From positions 186,001 to 250,000 of the forward strand of contig NZ_VTRT01000002.1 of NCBI RefSeq assembly GCF_008274585.1: a DNA stretch of 64,000 nt, written 5' to 3'. The DNA is from Pedobacter sp. BS3 (GTDB lineage: Bacteria; Bacteroidota; Bacteroidia; Sphingobacteriales; Sphingobacteriaceae). A model generated the notes under the pieces. That model had not been told where the DNA came from and did no database searches. It worked only from the letters and a program-made list of their open reading frames with translations. A program made the translations under genes and the position numbers. Shown piece after piece: positions 8,675 through 18,349 of the stretch. Position 1 is the first letter of the stretch, and every line of letters begins with the position of its first letter.

Positions 8675-11209
8675 ATGGCAAAAAATCTCCTTATAGTTGA
8701 ATCTCCTGCGAAAGCAAAAACCATAGAAGGTTACCTGGGCAAAGATTTCCTGGTAAAATCCAGTTATGGGCATATCCGTGACCTGGTAAAAACAGACGAC
8801 GCAATCGATGTTAATAACGGATTCGCTCAGAAATACGAAGTTCCGGCAGATAAAAAAGCTGTAGTTTCGGAGCTTAAAAAGCTGGCTAAAGATGCAGAAA
8901 CCGTATGGCTTGCATCTGATGAGGACCGCGAGGGGGAAGCCATATCCTGGCATCTGTACGAAACGCTGAATCTCCAGAAAGACCGAACCAAGCGCATTGT
9001 TTTTCACGAGATTACCAAGCCGGCTATTCTCCGGGCGATAGAATCGCCACGCAGTATTGATTATAACCTGGTTAATGCACAGCAGGCACGCCGCGTTTTA
9101 GACCGTTTAGTGGGTTTTGAGCTATCGCCGGTATTATGGAAAAAGGTAAAACCGGCGCTTTCGGCAGGACGCGTACAGTCGGTCGCTGTTCGCCTGATCG
9201 TGGAGCGTGAACGCGAAATAAACCGGTTCAAGGCTGTGGCCACATTCAAAATCACCGCGATCTTTACTACCGGAAAACAAAAAGAGCTGGTGCGTGCCGA
9301 ACTACCGCAACGGTTTGATACCGAGGCGGAGGCAAAGAAATTCCTGGAAGATTGTATTCCGGCAAATTTCCACATCAGTAACCTGGAAACCAAACCGGCA
9401 AAACGCAGTCCGGCGCCGCCGTTTACCACTTCTACGCTGCAACAGGAAGCCAGCAGAAAGCTGGGCTATTCGGTTTCAAGAACCATGAGCATTGCTCAAA
9501 AGCTGTATGAATCCGGGAAAATAACCTATATGCGTACCGACTCGGTCAATTTATCCGATACCGCTTTAAATGCTGCCGCTGCCGAAATAAGATCCGCTTA
9601 CGGCGAAAAATATCACCACCGGCGACAATTCCGCACCAAAACAGCCGGTGCGCAGGAGGCACACGAGGCTATACGTCCTACCTACTTTGAGCAGCATACC
9701 ATCAATGGCGACAATTCTGAAAAGCGTCTGTATGAGCTTATCTGGAAACGTGCCATTGCATCGCAAATGAGCGAAGCGCTGTTTGAAAAAACGGTTGCCC
9801 GCATATCGGTTTCCACCCGCTCTGAAGAATTTACAGCAACCGGCGAAGTGATGAAATTCGACGGTTTCCTGAAAGTTTATATCGAATCGACCGATGAAGA
9901 CCAGGACACACTGGCCGACGATAACGCGGACAATGCCATTTTACCTCCTCTTGTTCAGGGACAGGAGTTATTTTCACAGGAAATCATTGCTACTGAACGT
10001 TATACGCGTCCACCGGCACGATATACGGAAGCCAGCCTGGTAAAAAAGCTCGAAGAGCTGGGCATTGGCAGGCCATCAACCTACGCTCCTACCATTTCAA
10101 CCATACAAAACCGCGGCTATGTGGTTAAAGAAGACCGGGAAGGTAAGCAACGTTCGTTTACAGTACTTACCCTGAAAGACAAGCATATTTCAAACCGGCA
10201 AAAAACAGAAATTACCGGCGCCGAAAAGGCAAAACTGTTCCCTACCGATATTGGCGGTGTTGTCAATGATTTCCTGGTAGACCATTTCAAGGGAATTGTT
10301 GACTATAACTTTACGGCTTCGGTAGAAAAGGAATTTGATGAGATTGCACAGGGTCTGAAGGATTGGACCAAGATGCTGCATTCGTTCTATAACCCGTTCC
10401 ACAGCGAGGTTGAAACTACGCTTCAAACTGCCGAGCGGGCTACCGGAGAACGGCTGTTGGGTGTTGATCCGGCAAGCGGTAAAAATGTGTACACCAAGGT
10501 TGGAAAGTTTGGCCCGTTGGTACAGATCGGTGAAAATGATGATGCCGATAAGCCCCGTTATGCCAGCTTACTAAAAACCCAATCTGTTGACACCGTTACC
10601 CTGGACGATGCGCTGCAATTATTCAAATTACCTTTCCAACTGGAAGATTACAAAGGTAAGGAGGTATCTGTTGGTGTTGGCCGTTTTGGCCCGTATGTAA
10701 AATGGGGTGATACTTTTATCTCCGTTCCCAAAAATGAAGATCCGTTATCCATTAATATGGATCGGGCCATTGCCATTATTGATGAGAAAATTACGGCTGA
10801 TGCCCCCGTTTCCCAGTACGAAGGCTTACCGGTTACCAAGGGAACAGGCCGGTTTGGCCCATACATTAAGTGGAAGGATCTGTACATCAACGTGCCTAAA
10901 AGCTATAATTTCGATAATCTGAGTGCGAATGATATTGCCGAACTGATCAGTAAAAAGCTCGATAAAGAAGCAAACCGGTACATCAGGCAATGGGAAGCTG
11001 AAAAAATAGCCATAGAAAATGGTCGCTGGGGGCCGTTCATCCGTTTTGGAAAGCAAATGCTCAAACTGGGTAATAACCCGGCTACCAAACAAAAATATAC
11101 AGCCGAGGAACTGGCCAATATCAGCCTGGATGAGGTTAAGAAAATTATTACCGCACAGGTTCCTGATGCATTTGAGAACAAGAAAAAGGCTACTGCAAAG
11201 AAAAGATAG
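8675..11209 (+). CDS. topA: DNA topoisomerase I
   Basis: An 844-residue type IA topoisomerase. The Toprim domain is at the N-terminus (NLLIVESPAKAKTIEGYLG, then LASDEDREGEAISWH with the DxDxE metal site). Core motifs are LSAGRVQSVAVRLIVERE and the active-site region KITYMRTDSVNLS, where Tyr forms the covalent DNA link. The C-terminus has repeated topo C-repeat modules (VGRFGPYVKWGD, TGRFGPYIKWKD, NGRWGPFIRFGK) in place of the zinc fingers found in E. coli. It relaxes negative supercoils. It is distinct from the topoisomerase III encoded on the ICE at 45808-47892. Confidence 0.97.
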   Translation: MAKNLLIVESPAKAKTIEGYLGKDFLVKSSYGHIRDLVKTDDAIDVNNGFAQKYEVPADKKAVVSELKKLAKDAETVWLASDEDREGEAISWHLYETLNLQKDRTKRIVFHEITKPAILRAIESPRSIDYNLVNAQQARRVLDRLVGFELSPVLWKKVKPALSAGRVQSVAVRLIVEREREINRFKAVATFKITAIFTTGKQKELVRAELPQRFDTEAEAKKFLEDCIPANFHISNLETKPAKRSPAPPFTTSTLQQEASRKLGYSVSRTMSIAQKLYESGKITYMRTDSVNLSDTALNAAAAEIRSAYGEKYHHRRQFRTKTAGAQEAHEAIRPTYFEQHTINGDNSEKRLYELIWKRAIASQMSEALFEKTVARISVSTRSEEFTATGEVMKFDGFLKVYIESTDEDQDTLADDNADNAILPPLVQGQELFSQEIIATERYTRPPARYTEASLVKKLEELGIGRPSTYAPTISTIQNRGYVVKEDREGKQRSFTVLTLKDKHISNRQKTEITGAEKAKLFPTDIGGVVNDFLVDHFKGIVDYNFTASVEKEFDEIAQGLKDWTKMLHSFYNPFHSEVETTLQTAERATGERLLGVDPASGKNVYTKVGKFGPLVQIGENDDADKPRYASLLKTQSVDTVTLDDALQLFKLPFQLEDYKGKEVSVGVGRFGPYVKWGDTFISVPKNEDPLSINMDRAIAIIDEKITADAPVSQYEGLPVTKGTGRFGPYIKWKDLYINVPKSYNFDNLSANDIAELISKKLDKEANRYIRQWEAEKIAIENGRWGPFIRFGKQMLKLGNNPATKQKYTAEELANISLDEVKKIITAQVPDAFENKKKATAKKR

Positions 11210-11257
11210 ACAATCACGTATTAAGTATAAAGTAAAAAGTTGAGCGGAGCGAAACTC

Positions 11258-11274
11258 CCCCGAGTAATTCGGGG
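11258..11274. repeat. Small GC-rich hairpin downstream of topA
   Basis: CCCCGA and TCGGGG form a 6-bp stem around a short loop within a G/C-rich patch. The 276-base gap between topA and the next gene holds nothing else that I can name. Confidence 0.35.
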
Positions 11275-11485
11275 TTCGGGATGAAAACCGGTAATACGCT
11301 TTACATCTGAAACCAGAGATATAAAGATGGGTTTAGGGGTCAGTTTATAGTTAACTTAATATTAAGACTGCTTCGCTTTGCTCGCAGTGACGCCTATCTC
11401 TATTTGCCGTAATTGTAATTCGGTAGTATTTTGGAGGAAGCAATCTATAGATACTCATCATTAAACATATTCAAAAAACATTGCT

Positions 11486-11890
11486 TTGATCAAGGATTTG
11501 CCCGAAAATAATGTAGAAGATGTAGCTATTGCCGTGGTGCTTGAAAGCGAATCGCCGGAAGGCAAGCAATGGAACGTTTATCTTATCAACCTGAAGAATG
11601 AACGGATTGAAACCGTGTTGGTAAGCTCAAAGGGTTATGGTTTGAAAGATGGCGAAGATGTTAAAACTTCCATTCTCCGGCATTCTATGGGCGATATTGA
11701 GGCTAAAGGCTATGCCCAGATCGAAGCTATTGATGAGCAGATATTCGGCTTAACTAATGAATATTGGCTCAGCTACTACATTAACGGAATAATTTACGAT
11801 AAGAAATTTATCTTCCTGCCGGAGAGTATTATTGATTCTAACCTTATCCGCGTTCCGGTTATCAATAAACCGGGGGTGATGATCGGATAA
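11486..11890 (+). CDS. Conserved hypothetical protein
   Basis: A 134-residue acidic protein, MIKDLPENNVEDVAIAVVLE, followed by WNVYLINLKNERIETVLVSSKGYGLKDGEDVKTSILRHSMGDI. The strand-rich pattern and the VLVSSKGYG segment resemble a family I associate with Sphingobacteriaceae, but I know no function for it. There is no ATG in frame: the best start is TTG at 11486 (an ATT at 11480 is the other option, after a stop at 11462-11464). No signal peptide or membrane segment is present. The unusual start lowers confidence in the exact 5' end, not in the gene. Confidence 0.7.
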   Translation: MIKDLPENNVEDVAIAVVLESESPEGKQWNVYLINLKNERIETVLVSSKGYGLKDGEDVKTSILRHSMGDIEAKGYAQIEAIDEQIFGLTNEYWLSYYINGIIYDKKFIFLPESIIDSNLIRVPVINKPGVMIG

Positions 11891-12000
11891 CGAGGTAAAA
11901 CCCTATTGACTTGTCAGCTTGCGGATTATCAATTCATTTTAATTTAAATCATTTGGTAAAGCCGGAGGCTTAAACGTAGCCGGAGCTTCGCTCAATCAGA

Positions 12001-13593
12001 TTAACCCATAAAATCGGAAGTGGCATGAAATTCTATTTCCGGAAAGTCCTGTTTAGCTAAATTGATCGCCCAGTCGCTGTCGCCCAGGTAAACCGGGTTT
12101 CCGTCTTTATCGTGTGCAATGTGAGATGCCCGCCGTTTGATAATATCCTGGAGTGCATTTTTATCTTTGGAGCTGATCCATTTCGAACGTGAAAATGATA
12201 ATGTTCTGAATGCGCATTTGGCGCCGTATTCATGTTCCAGCCTGAAGCTGATCACTTCAAATTGCAGGTTCCCCACCGTACCCACAATTTTCCGGTTACC
12301 GGGTTGCTGAACAAATAATTGTGCAACACCTTCTTCGGTTAGCTGCTGTAAGCCTTTTTCTAATTGCTTGGTTTTTAGTGGATCACGGTTCTCCACTTCT
12401 TTAAATATTTCCGGCGAGAAGCTTGGTATGCCCTTGAATTGCAGGTTCTCTCCTTCTGTAAGCGTATCGCCAATTTTAAAATTACCACTGTCATATAAAC
12501 CAATCACATCACCGGGCCAGGCTTCTTCTACCAGGCTTTTCTCATTGGCCATAAAATCCATCGGATTGGCAAATTTCAGCTTTTTACCTAAACGGGTATG
12601 GTAATAAAACTTATTGCGCTCAAACTTACCGGAGCATATCCGCAGGAAGGCAATCCGGTCGCGATGGTTGGGGTCAAGGTTAGCATGTATCTTAAAAACA
12701 AAACCGGTAAAGGCGGGATCTGTCGCTTTAACTTCCCGCTGTTCTGTCTGGCGGCTTGCCGGGCCGGGCGCTATGGATATGAATGTATCCAGCAGCTCGC
12801 GGATGCCGAAATTGTTGATCGCACTGCCAAAAAACACGGGGCACAGCAATCCTTCCAGATACATTTCTTTATCCAACCGGCCATATATCCCTTCCACCAT
12901 TTCCAGCTCGTACTTAAGCTTATCTACCTCTGCCGGTTGCAAATGAGACTTTAACACATCATCATCCAGGTTTTTTGCCTGAATTAACGGTGCAGTAACC
13001 TTACTTTTGTTTGCTTCAAAGAGATTAAGCTGGTTTTGATAAATGTTGTAAATGCCTTTAAAGGTATGTCCCTGCCCGATAGGCCATGAAAGCGGGCAAA
13101 CACTGATGTGCAATGAGTTTTCCAGCTCATCCAGCAGGTCGAAAGCATCTTTACCTTCGCGATCCATTTTGTTGATGAAAATAATAACCGGGGTATTGCG
13201 CATCCGGCAAACTTCCATCAGCCGGAGAGTCTGCTCCTCCACTCCTTTTACACTATCAACAACCAGGATAACACTGTCTACCGCCGAAAGTGTACGATAG
13301 GTATCTTCAGCAAAATCTTTGTGTCCCGGCGTATCCAGGATATTTATACGTTTACCCTGGTATTCAAACCCCATGACGGAAGTGGCTACGGAAATGCCCC
13401 GCTGCCGTTCGATCTCCATGAAATCGGAAGTATTGCTTTGGTTGGCCTTATTACGTTTTACAGCTCCCGCGGTATTTATTGCACCGCCAAAGAGTAAAAA
13501 TTTCTCGGTTAAGGTTGTTTTGCCGGCATCCGGGTGACTGATAATGGCAAATGTTTTTCTTTTTTCTATTTCGGGATGTGTACTGCTCATCAT
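12001..13593 (-). CDS. prfC: Peptide chain release factor 3
   Basis: A 530-residue translational GTPase of RF3 length. The start [39 protein letters not shown] carries the P-loop [38 protein letters not shown] and [17 protein letters not shown] are the remaining G motifs, and the RF3-specific C-terminal domain is present ([30 protein letters not shown]-like). RF3 removes RF1/RF2 from the ribosome after termination. Either of the two leading Met codons could be the start. It is a monocistronic leftward gene followed by about 110 bases without a gene. Confidence 0.95.
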   Translation of the reverse strand: MMSSTHPEIEKRKTFAIISHPDAGKTTLTEKFLLFGGAINTAGAVKRNKANQSNTSDFMEIERQRGISVATSVMGFEYQGKRINILDTPGHKDFAEDTYRTLSAVDSVILVVDSVKGVEEQTLRLMEVCRMRNTPVIIFINKMDREGKDAFDLLDELENSLHISVCPLSWPIGQGHTFKGIYNIYQNQLNLFEANKSKVTAPLIQAKNLDDDVLKSHLQPAEVDKLKYELEMVEGIYGRLDKEMYLEGLLCPVFFGSAINNFGIRELLDTFISIAPGPASRQTEQREVKATDPAFTGFVFKIHANLDPNHRDRIAFLRICSGKFERNKFYYHTRLGKKLKFANPMDFMANEKSLVEEAWPGDVIGLYDSGNFKIGDTLTEGENLQFKGIPSFSPEIFKEVENRDPLKTKQLEKGLQQLTEEGVAQLFVQQPGNRKIVGTVGNLQFEVISFRLEHEYGAKCAFRTLSFSRSKWISSKDKNALQDIIKRRASHIAHDKDGNPVYLGDSDWAINLAKQDFPEIEFHATSDFMG

Positions 13594-13895
13594 TTTTACG
13601 GCTGCAAAGGTACAGATTTTTAGAGCAAGCCCGGCCGGTTTATGATTTATGATTTTGGAGCTGCGATTTATAGCGGTGATACCATCGTTATAACCCTGAA
13701 AAGGGAATATAGTATGTCATTCCTCTTAGGGATTAAAGTAGCTTAACATGATCTCACTGATATGGTTTTAAGAATAGTGGGGCTTAAAATATCGAAGTAC
13801 CTAATGCAAAATGGCATCTCCTAAAAGTTCCCATTGCCATCTCTCATAATGAATTATAAGAAATGACAATAGGGCTTTTTACTTTGGAATACTCT

Positions 13896-14021
13896 TTAAT
13901 TTTTCTTTTCGTCAGCAACCGGTTCTCCGGCATTTTTTTTAGCAATCTTATGCGGTCGTTTTTTACCGAATGAACCGTTCCTGATCTTCCCTCTTTTGGT
14001 TTTGATGTCTCCTTTTCCCAT
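13896..14021 (-). CDS. 30S ribosomal protein THX (bTHX)
   Basis: A 41-residue, very basic protein MGKGDIKTKRGKIRNGSFGK followed by KRPHKIAKKNAGEPVADEKKN. The MGKGDxxTxRGKIxxGxxGKxRP pattern is the signature of the small ribosomal protein THX, known from Thermus and the Bacteroidetes, which sits in the head of the 30S subunit. It is too short for ordinary gene finders and is easily missed. It lies alone between prfC and trxB on the reverse strand. The upstream 13594-13895 gap, on the prfC side, contains nothing I can recognise. Confidence 0.88.
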   Translation of the reverse strand: MGKGDIKTKRGKIRNGSFGKKRPHKIAKKNAGEPVADEKKN

Positions 14022-14125
14022 GATTTATTAAGTTAAAAGTAATCGCTTAATCAATTGCAACAACACAGAAAAACAGATAAGGTTTATGTAAGTTACTATA
14101 TATGGAGTCTTTTTATTTTTGAATT

Positions 14126-15112
14126 TTACTTATTAACCTCAACTATCCGGGATTCCGCTAAAACATCTTCTTTGGCGGCCAGGTAGCGCTCGGCCTCAAG
14201 AGCGGCCATGCAGCCGGTTCCTGCTGCCGTAATAGCCTGACGCCATAATTTGTCCTGGGCATCGCCGCAGGCAAAAACACCTTCTATATTGGTTTGTGTA
14301 CTGTCTGGCTTGGTTATCAGGTAACCGGTTTCATCCATATCCAGCCAGCCTTTAAAAATATCGGTATTGGGCTTGTGGCCAATGGCTACAAAAAAGCCGG
14401 TAACCGGAATAACCGTTTCGGCCTGCGTTTGGTTATTCGCCACCTTTACGCCGGTTACATTCTGCCCATCGCCTACTATCTCGCGGGTTTCGGTATTATA
14501 ATGTATTTCAATGTTCGGTGTATGTAATACCCGGTTCTGCATGGCTTTGGATGCCCTGAACTCGTCCCGGCGAACCAGCATGTGCACCTTATTACACAAT
14601 TTGGCCAGGTAGGTAGCTTCTTCTGCAGCGGTATCTCCGGCGCCAACAATGGCCACATCCTGCCCCTTAAAGAAAAAGCCATCGCAAACGGCACAGGCCG
14701 ATACACCAAATCCGTTGTACTTCTGCTCGCTTTCCAATCCCAGCCATTTGGCCGAAGCACCGGTTGCTATAATGACAGTATCGGCAGTTACCGTTTTATG
14801 CTCGTCGATCACTACTTTGTGGGGCAATGATGAAAAATCGACCGAAGTAACATAACCAAAGCGAATATCGGTTCCGAAACGTTCGGCCTGCTTCCGGAAA
14901 TCCTCCATCATTTCGGGGCCCATCACGCCTTCGGGATAACCGGGAAAATTCTCAACATCGGTAGTTTGTGTGAGCTGTCCGCCCGGCACAATACCGGTAT
15001 AAAGCACCGGCTTCAAATCGGCACGAGCCGCATAAATAGCCGCAGTATAGCCTGCCGGCCCTGAGCCTATAATCAGGCAACTTACGTGTTCGGTTTCTTC
15101 TGACATTGACAT
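14126..15112 (-). CDS. trxB: Thioredoxin-disulfide reductase
   Basis: A 328-residue flavoprotein of the low-molecular-weight type. It shows the FAD-binding GSGPAGYTAAIYAARA, the TQTTDVENFPGYPEG segment, the redox-active CAVCDG disulfide (CxxC), the NADPH-binding GAGDTAAEEATYLA and the C-terminal GVFACGDAQDKLWRQAITAAGTGCMAALEAERYL. It uses NADPH to reduce thioredoxin in the cytosol. The start is MSMSEETEHV or the second Met; both are possible. The 413-base upstream gap to the histone-like gene contains no other supported gene. Confidence 0.95.
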   Translation of the reverse strand: MSMSEETEHVSCLIIGSGPAGYTAAIYAARADLKPVLYTGIVPGGQLTQTTDVENFPGYPEGVMGPEMMEDFRKQAERFGTDIRFGYVTSVDFSSLPHKVVIDEHKTVTADTVIIATGASAKWLGLESEQKYNGFGVSACAVCDGFFFKGQDVAIVGAGDTAAEEATYLAKLCNKVHMLVRRDEFRASKAMQNRVLHTPNIEIHYNTETREIVGDGQNVTGVKVANNQTQAETVIPVTGFFVAIGHKPNTDIFKGWLDMDETGYLITKPDSTQTNIEGVFACGDAQDKLWRQAITAAGTGCMAALEAERYLAAKEDVLAESRIVEVNK

Positions 15113-15498
15113 TTTAATTTTGGCAAATTTAACTTTTTAACCAGGGCATGGCAACAGGTGTTTGTCAACATATTATACTATTAAGCCAAATTCAAAAGGC
15201 CAGTGCAAAGGCTAACCAGTTTGTCTGAATAAGCTATCGACAACACCACTATTAAAATTAGACAGGAAAAAAGCTAAGCGAACAAGTTACGTTGTGTGAT
15301 GCAGTACAAAAACAGGGCATTACCAGTTGGAAACGCTATAAGAGCATTGTCTAAAATGCAGATAAACAGACGATTTTTCGACAGCGAAATGCGGGACATT
15401 TATTTTTGTTTGCGAAAATCTTCAACATTATTTCTGGAATGTTAAAAACTTATTGCACTTATTTTCTCCAAAAGCCTTGTATCTATAGCCCAGAGTAC

Positions 15499-15506
15499 TA
15501 TATTTG
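15499..15506 (+). promoter_or_regulatory. Promoter of the histone-H1-like gene
   Basis: TATATTTG matches TAnnTTTG exactly, and a TTG at 15477-15479 lies 19 bases upstream, the usual -33 position. The gene starts at 15526, about 20 bases downstream. Confidence 0.65.
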
Positions 15507-15525
15507 GGCTTAAATACTAACTAAA

Positions 15526-15705
15526 ATGGAAAAATTCAATCAAATCAAATCACTGATTTCATCAGCCGAAGCTGATGCTAAGAAATTTTATGAGCAGGGA
15601 AATGCTGCTGCAGGAACACGTATTCGTAAAGCATTACAAGAGATCAAATCGCTTTCGCAAGAAGTACGCAACGAAGTTACTGCAATAAAAAACAAAGCTA
15701 AGTAG
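15526..15705 (+). CDS. Histone H1-like DNA-binding protein (Hc1 family)
   Basis: A 59-residue Lys-rich protein, MEKFNQIKSLISSAEADAKK, then FYEQGNAAAGTRIRKALQEIKSLSQEVRNEVTAIKNKAK. It matches the short histone-H1/Hc1-like proteins common in Bacteroidetes, with the conserved KFYEQGNAAAGTRIRKALQ helix pair. These are small, abundant nucleoid proteins. It has its own strong promoter about 20 bases upstream and a strong hairpin terminator about 35 bases downstream, so it is an independent transcription unit. It was missed by length-limited gene calling. Confidence 0.85.
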   Translation: MEKFNQIKSLISSAEADAKKFYEQGNAAAGTRIRKALQEIKSLSQEVRNEVTAIKNKAK

Positions 15706-15738
15706 TTACTAATCAAGATACTACTTATGGTATATAAA

Positions 15739-15773
15739 GGGCCGCCCGTTGTTACAGGCGGCCTTTTATTTTA
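15739..15773 (+). terminator. Intrinsic terminator of the histone-like gene
   Basis: GGCCGCC (15740-15746) and GGCGGCC (15757-15763) form a 7-bp GC stem followed by TTTTATTTTAT. It overlaps the 3' end of the convergent metallochaperone gene, so it may also help terminate that one. Confidence 0.8.
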
Positions 15774-15977
15774 TACCGGTTCTGCTGTGTATCCTGCCTG
15801 TTGAAGCGCCTGCTGAACAGCTTCAACAGCTACTTCTGCAGGAACATGCAGCTTTCTTTCGGGGTCTTTTAAATCAACCTGCCAACTGCCTTTACCGGCT
15901 ACTTCATCCAGGTAAGGTGTTACTTTAGCCACACAGGCATCGCATTTGATATTGGTTTTGAATGTGGTATCTTTCAT
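15771..15977 (-). CDS. Heavy-metal-associated domain protein (CopZ-like metallochaperone)
   Basis: A 68-residue protein that is essentially one HMA domain: MKDTTFKTNIKCDACVAKVTPYL with the metal-binding CxxC (CDAC) in the first loop. The typical MxCxxC is altered to IKCDAC. It ends with VEAVQQALQQAGYTAEP, the usual last helix and strand. Such proteins carry Cu(I) to P-type ATPases. It starts 16 bases after the stop of copA and is transcribed in the same direction, so it is almost certainly the second gene of a copA operon. Confidence 0.82.
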   Translation of the reverse strand: MKDTTFKTNIKCDACVAKVTPYLDEVAGKGSWQVDLKDPERKLHVPAEVAVEAVQQALQQAGYTAEPV

Positions 15978-15993
15978 TTTTATGGATTTAACT

Positions 15994-18216
15994 TTATGAT
16001 GATAGCTTAACTGTTCTCAGCAGCAGACTATTGGTAACTACCGAAACCGAGCTTAAGGCCATTGCAGCTCCGGCAATCATGGGGTTTAACAAAAAACCAT
16101 TCCAGGCATACAGCACCCCGGCCGCCAGCGGTATCCCGATAAGGTTATAAATAAATGCCCAGAATAAATTCTGCCGGATAGTTGCAACTGTTTTTTGCGA
16201 CAGCTTAAATGCTTTGGGTATAGCCTGCAGATCGGATGTAAGCAGGGTTATTTTGGCAACATCCATAGCTATGTCAGAGCCTTTACCCATGGCAATGCTG
16301 ATGTCGGCAAGGGCCAAAGCTGTTGAATCGTTTATACCGTCGCCGGCCATAGCCACTGTGTTGCCGGCTTCCTGCTGGCGCTTAATCCATTCCGCTTTTG
16401 CCGATGGCAGCAGTCCCGCCTCGAATTCACTGATACCAACTTCGGCAGCTACGGCTCTTGCCGTTTGCTCATTATCGCCGGTTAGCATTACTACCCTGAT
16501 CCCTTCCTGCTGTAACTGCGCTATCGCTTTACGCGATGTATCTTTTATTTTATCGGCAATTATCAGTATCGCGATAAGCTGCCGGTTACGGGCGAAATAC
16601 ACCAGACTATTGGCCTTATTCTGCCAGGCTGATGCCTCTCCGGCCGTTTCAGCATTGATCTTCACCGCCTGTTCATGCATCAGCTCCAGGTTTCCGGCCG
16701 TATACGTATCCCCGTTAAAGGTAGCTTTTACTCCCCTTGCGGTAATATTTTCATAGGTATTAAACGTAACCAACGGTTGGTCTGTGTCTAACGTCCGGCA
16801 TACCGCTTCGGCCAGCGGATGCGTTGAATGTGCTTCCAGGCTATATAATATGCGTTTAAATTCTTCCTGTTCCGCTTCCGGCACATTCCAGGTTATATGC
16901 TGAATGGCGGGTTTTCCCTCGGTAATGGTTCCGGTTTTATCGAGCACCAGCACGTCTACTTTGCGGGCTATTTCCAGGCTTTCGGCATCCTTTATCAGGA
17001 TATTGTGCTCTGCCCCGATACCAACGCCAACCATAATGGCTGTAGGCGTTGCCAGTCCCAGCGCACACGGACAGGCGATCACCAGCACTGTTACCGAAGT
17101 TAACAGCGCATGTGTAAACGCATTTCCCCCCCCGACAAGCATCCAAACCACAAACGTAACGATGGCGATACCTATTACTACCGGAACAAATATGCCTGCG
17201 ATTTTGTCCACCAATTTCTGCACGGGCGCCTTACTTGCCTGCGCTTCCTGCACCTGCCTGATGATATGCGACAGGAAGGTATCGGCCCCTACCTGCTGCG
17301 CCTGCATGCGGAAGCTGCCGTTCTGGTTGATGGTTCCCGCCATTACCTTGCTTTTTTCCTGCTTCGCCACGGCAACAGGTTCGCCGGTAATCATACTTTC
17401 GTCTACATAAGAGCTTCCGCTGATCACTTCCCCATCCACCGGTATTTTATCGCCGGGACGCACAATCACGGTATCGCCCACCGCAACCCGGGTTACCGGT
17501 ATAGCTTGCTCCTCGTTGTTGCGCAGCACCAGCACCGTTTTCGGTTGTAGCCCCATCAGCTTTTTAATAGCTGCAGATGTGTTGAACCGGGCCCGTTCTT
17601 CCAGCAGCCGGCCAAGCGATATAAACGTGATAATAACAGCTACCGATTCATAATATACATGCGGCTCCAGGTTCCGGGATAACCAGTATCCGGGATAAAC
17701 CGTATTGAACACGCTGAACAAAAAAGCAATACCTGTGCTCAAGGCCACCAGGGTATCCATATTGGCCCGGCCGTGTGCAGCCTGTTTCCAGGCATTTACA
17801 AAGAACATACGACCAAACCAGGTCAAAACCGGCAAGGTTAACAGCATCGATATCCACGTCCCGTAAGGCATATCCATCAGAAACATGCCTATAATAAATA
17901 CAGGCAGTGTCAGTATAGCCGATGCGATGGTATATAATTTTGCCTGCCGGTAGTGCTCAGATTGTATCTGCTCCTGCTTTTCGGCGCTGTTATCTTCATC
18001 AATAATCAGGTCGTATCCAATAGACTGAACGGCTTTTTGCAAGGCTTCGGTAGTAACGCGATGTTCATCATAAACTACATTAGCAGTCATGTTAGCGTAG
18101 TTTACACCGGCTTCCTGGACGCCTTCTACCGACTGCAACATAGATTCTACACTCACGGCACAGGAAGCGCAACTCATACCGGTTACCGGAAATATTTTAT
18201 GTTGAAGTTCTGACAT
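15994..18216 (-). CDS. copA: Copper-translocating P-type ATPase
   Basis: A P1B-type ATPase of 740 residues from the preferred start MSELQHKIFPVTGMSCASC; the frame opens at 18249, but that extension has no family counterpart. It has one N-terminal HMA domain with CASC at residues 16-19, membrane pairs, the phosphatase motif MITGEPVAV, the transport motif ACPCALGLATPTA (CPC, Cu(I)-type), the phosphorylation site LDKTGTITEG, an HP motif STHPLAEA and the hinge GDGINDSTALALA. It exports Cu(I) across the inner membrane. It is followed by an HMA chaperone gene and preceded by a palindrome shared with the divergent gene. Confidence 0.94.
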   Translation of the reverse strand: MSELQHKIFPVTGMSCASCAVSVESMLQSVEGVQEAGVNYANMTANVVYDEHRVTTEALQKAVQSIGYDLIIDEDNSAEKQEQIQSEHYRQAKLYTIASAILTLPVFIIGMFLMDMPYGTWISMLLTLPVLTWFGRMFFVNAWKQAAHGRANMDTLVALSTGIAFLFSVFNTVYPGYWLSRNLEPHVYYESVAVIITFISLGRLLEERARFNTSAAIKKLMGLQPKTVLVLRNNEEQAIPVTRVAVGDTVIVRPGDKIPVDGEVISGSSYVDESMITGEPVAVAKQEKSKVMAGTINQNGSFRMQAQQVGADTFLSHIIRQVQEAQASKAPVQKLVDKIAGIFVPVVIGIAIVTFVVWMLVGGGNAFTHALLTSVTVLVIACPCALGLATPTAIMVGVGIGAEHNILIKDAESLEIARKVDVLVLDKTGTITEGKPAIQHITWNVPEAEQEEFKRILYSLEAHSTHPLAEAVCRTLDTDQPLVTFNTYENITARGVKATFNGDTYTAGNLELMHEQAVKINAETAGEASAWQNKANSLVYFARNRQLIAILIIADKIKDTSRKAIAQLQQEGIRVVMLTGDNEQTARAVAAEVGISEFEAGLLPSAKAEWIKRQQEAGNTVAMAGDGINDSTALALADISIAMGKGSDIAMDVAKITLLTSDLQAIPKAFKLSQKTVATIRQNLFWAFIYNLIGIPLAAGVLYAWNGFLLNPMIAGAAMALSSVSVVTNSLLLRTVKLSS

Positions 18217-18321
18217 ATCACTTTTTATATTGTTGTACACAAATATCACGCTATAGCGACCATAAGCTGTTATACAATTTTGTTTAATGATTATAACATT
18301 AGGTTGCTTTTAAGAAGTAAA

Positions 18322-18345
18322 TTACTAAATATTTTAGTAATTTTG
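18322..18345. promoter_or_regulatory. Perfect palindrome overlapping a promoter between copA and the 2H phosphoesterase gene
   Basis: TTACTAAATATTTTAGTAA (18322-18340) is an 8-bp perfect inverted repeat with a 3-base centre. Its right end merges into the -7 element TAATTTTG (18338-18345) of the rightward gene, whose ATG follows after four bases. This is the position of a repressor operator. Whether it also serves copA, about 100 bases away, is unknown. Confidence 0.55.
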
Positions 18346-18349
18346 TTTT

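Noticed and set aside
15271-15354. A short open stretch reading KLSEQVTLCDAVQKQG that looks like a transposase fragment
   Set aside because: It is only 27 codons after an in-frame stop, has no neighbours of the same kind and no inverted repeats, so chance is the simpler explanation.
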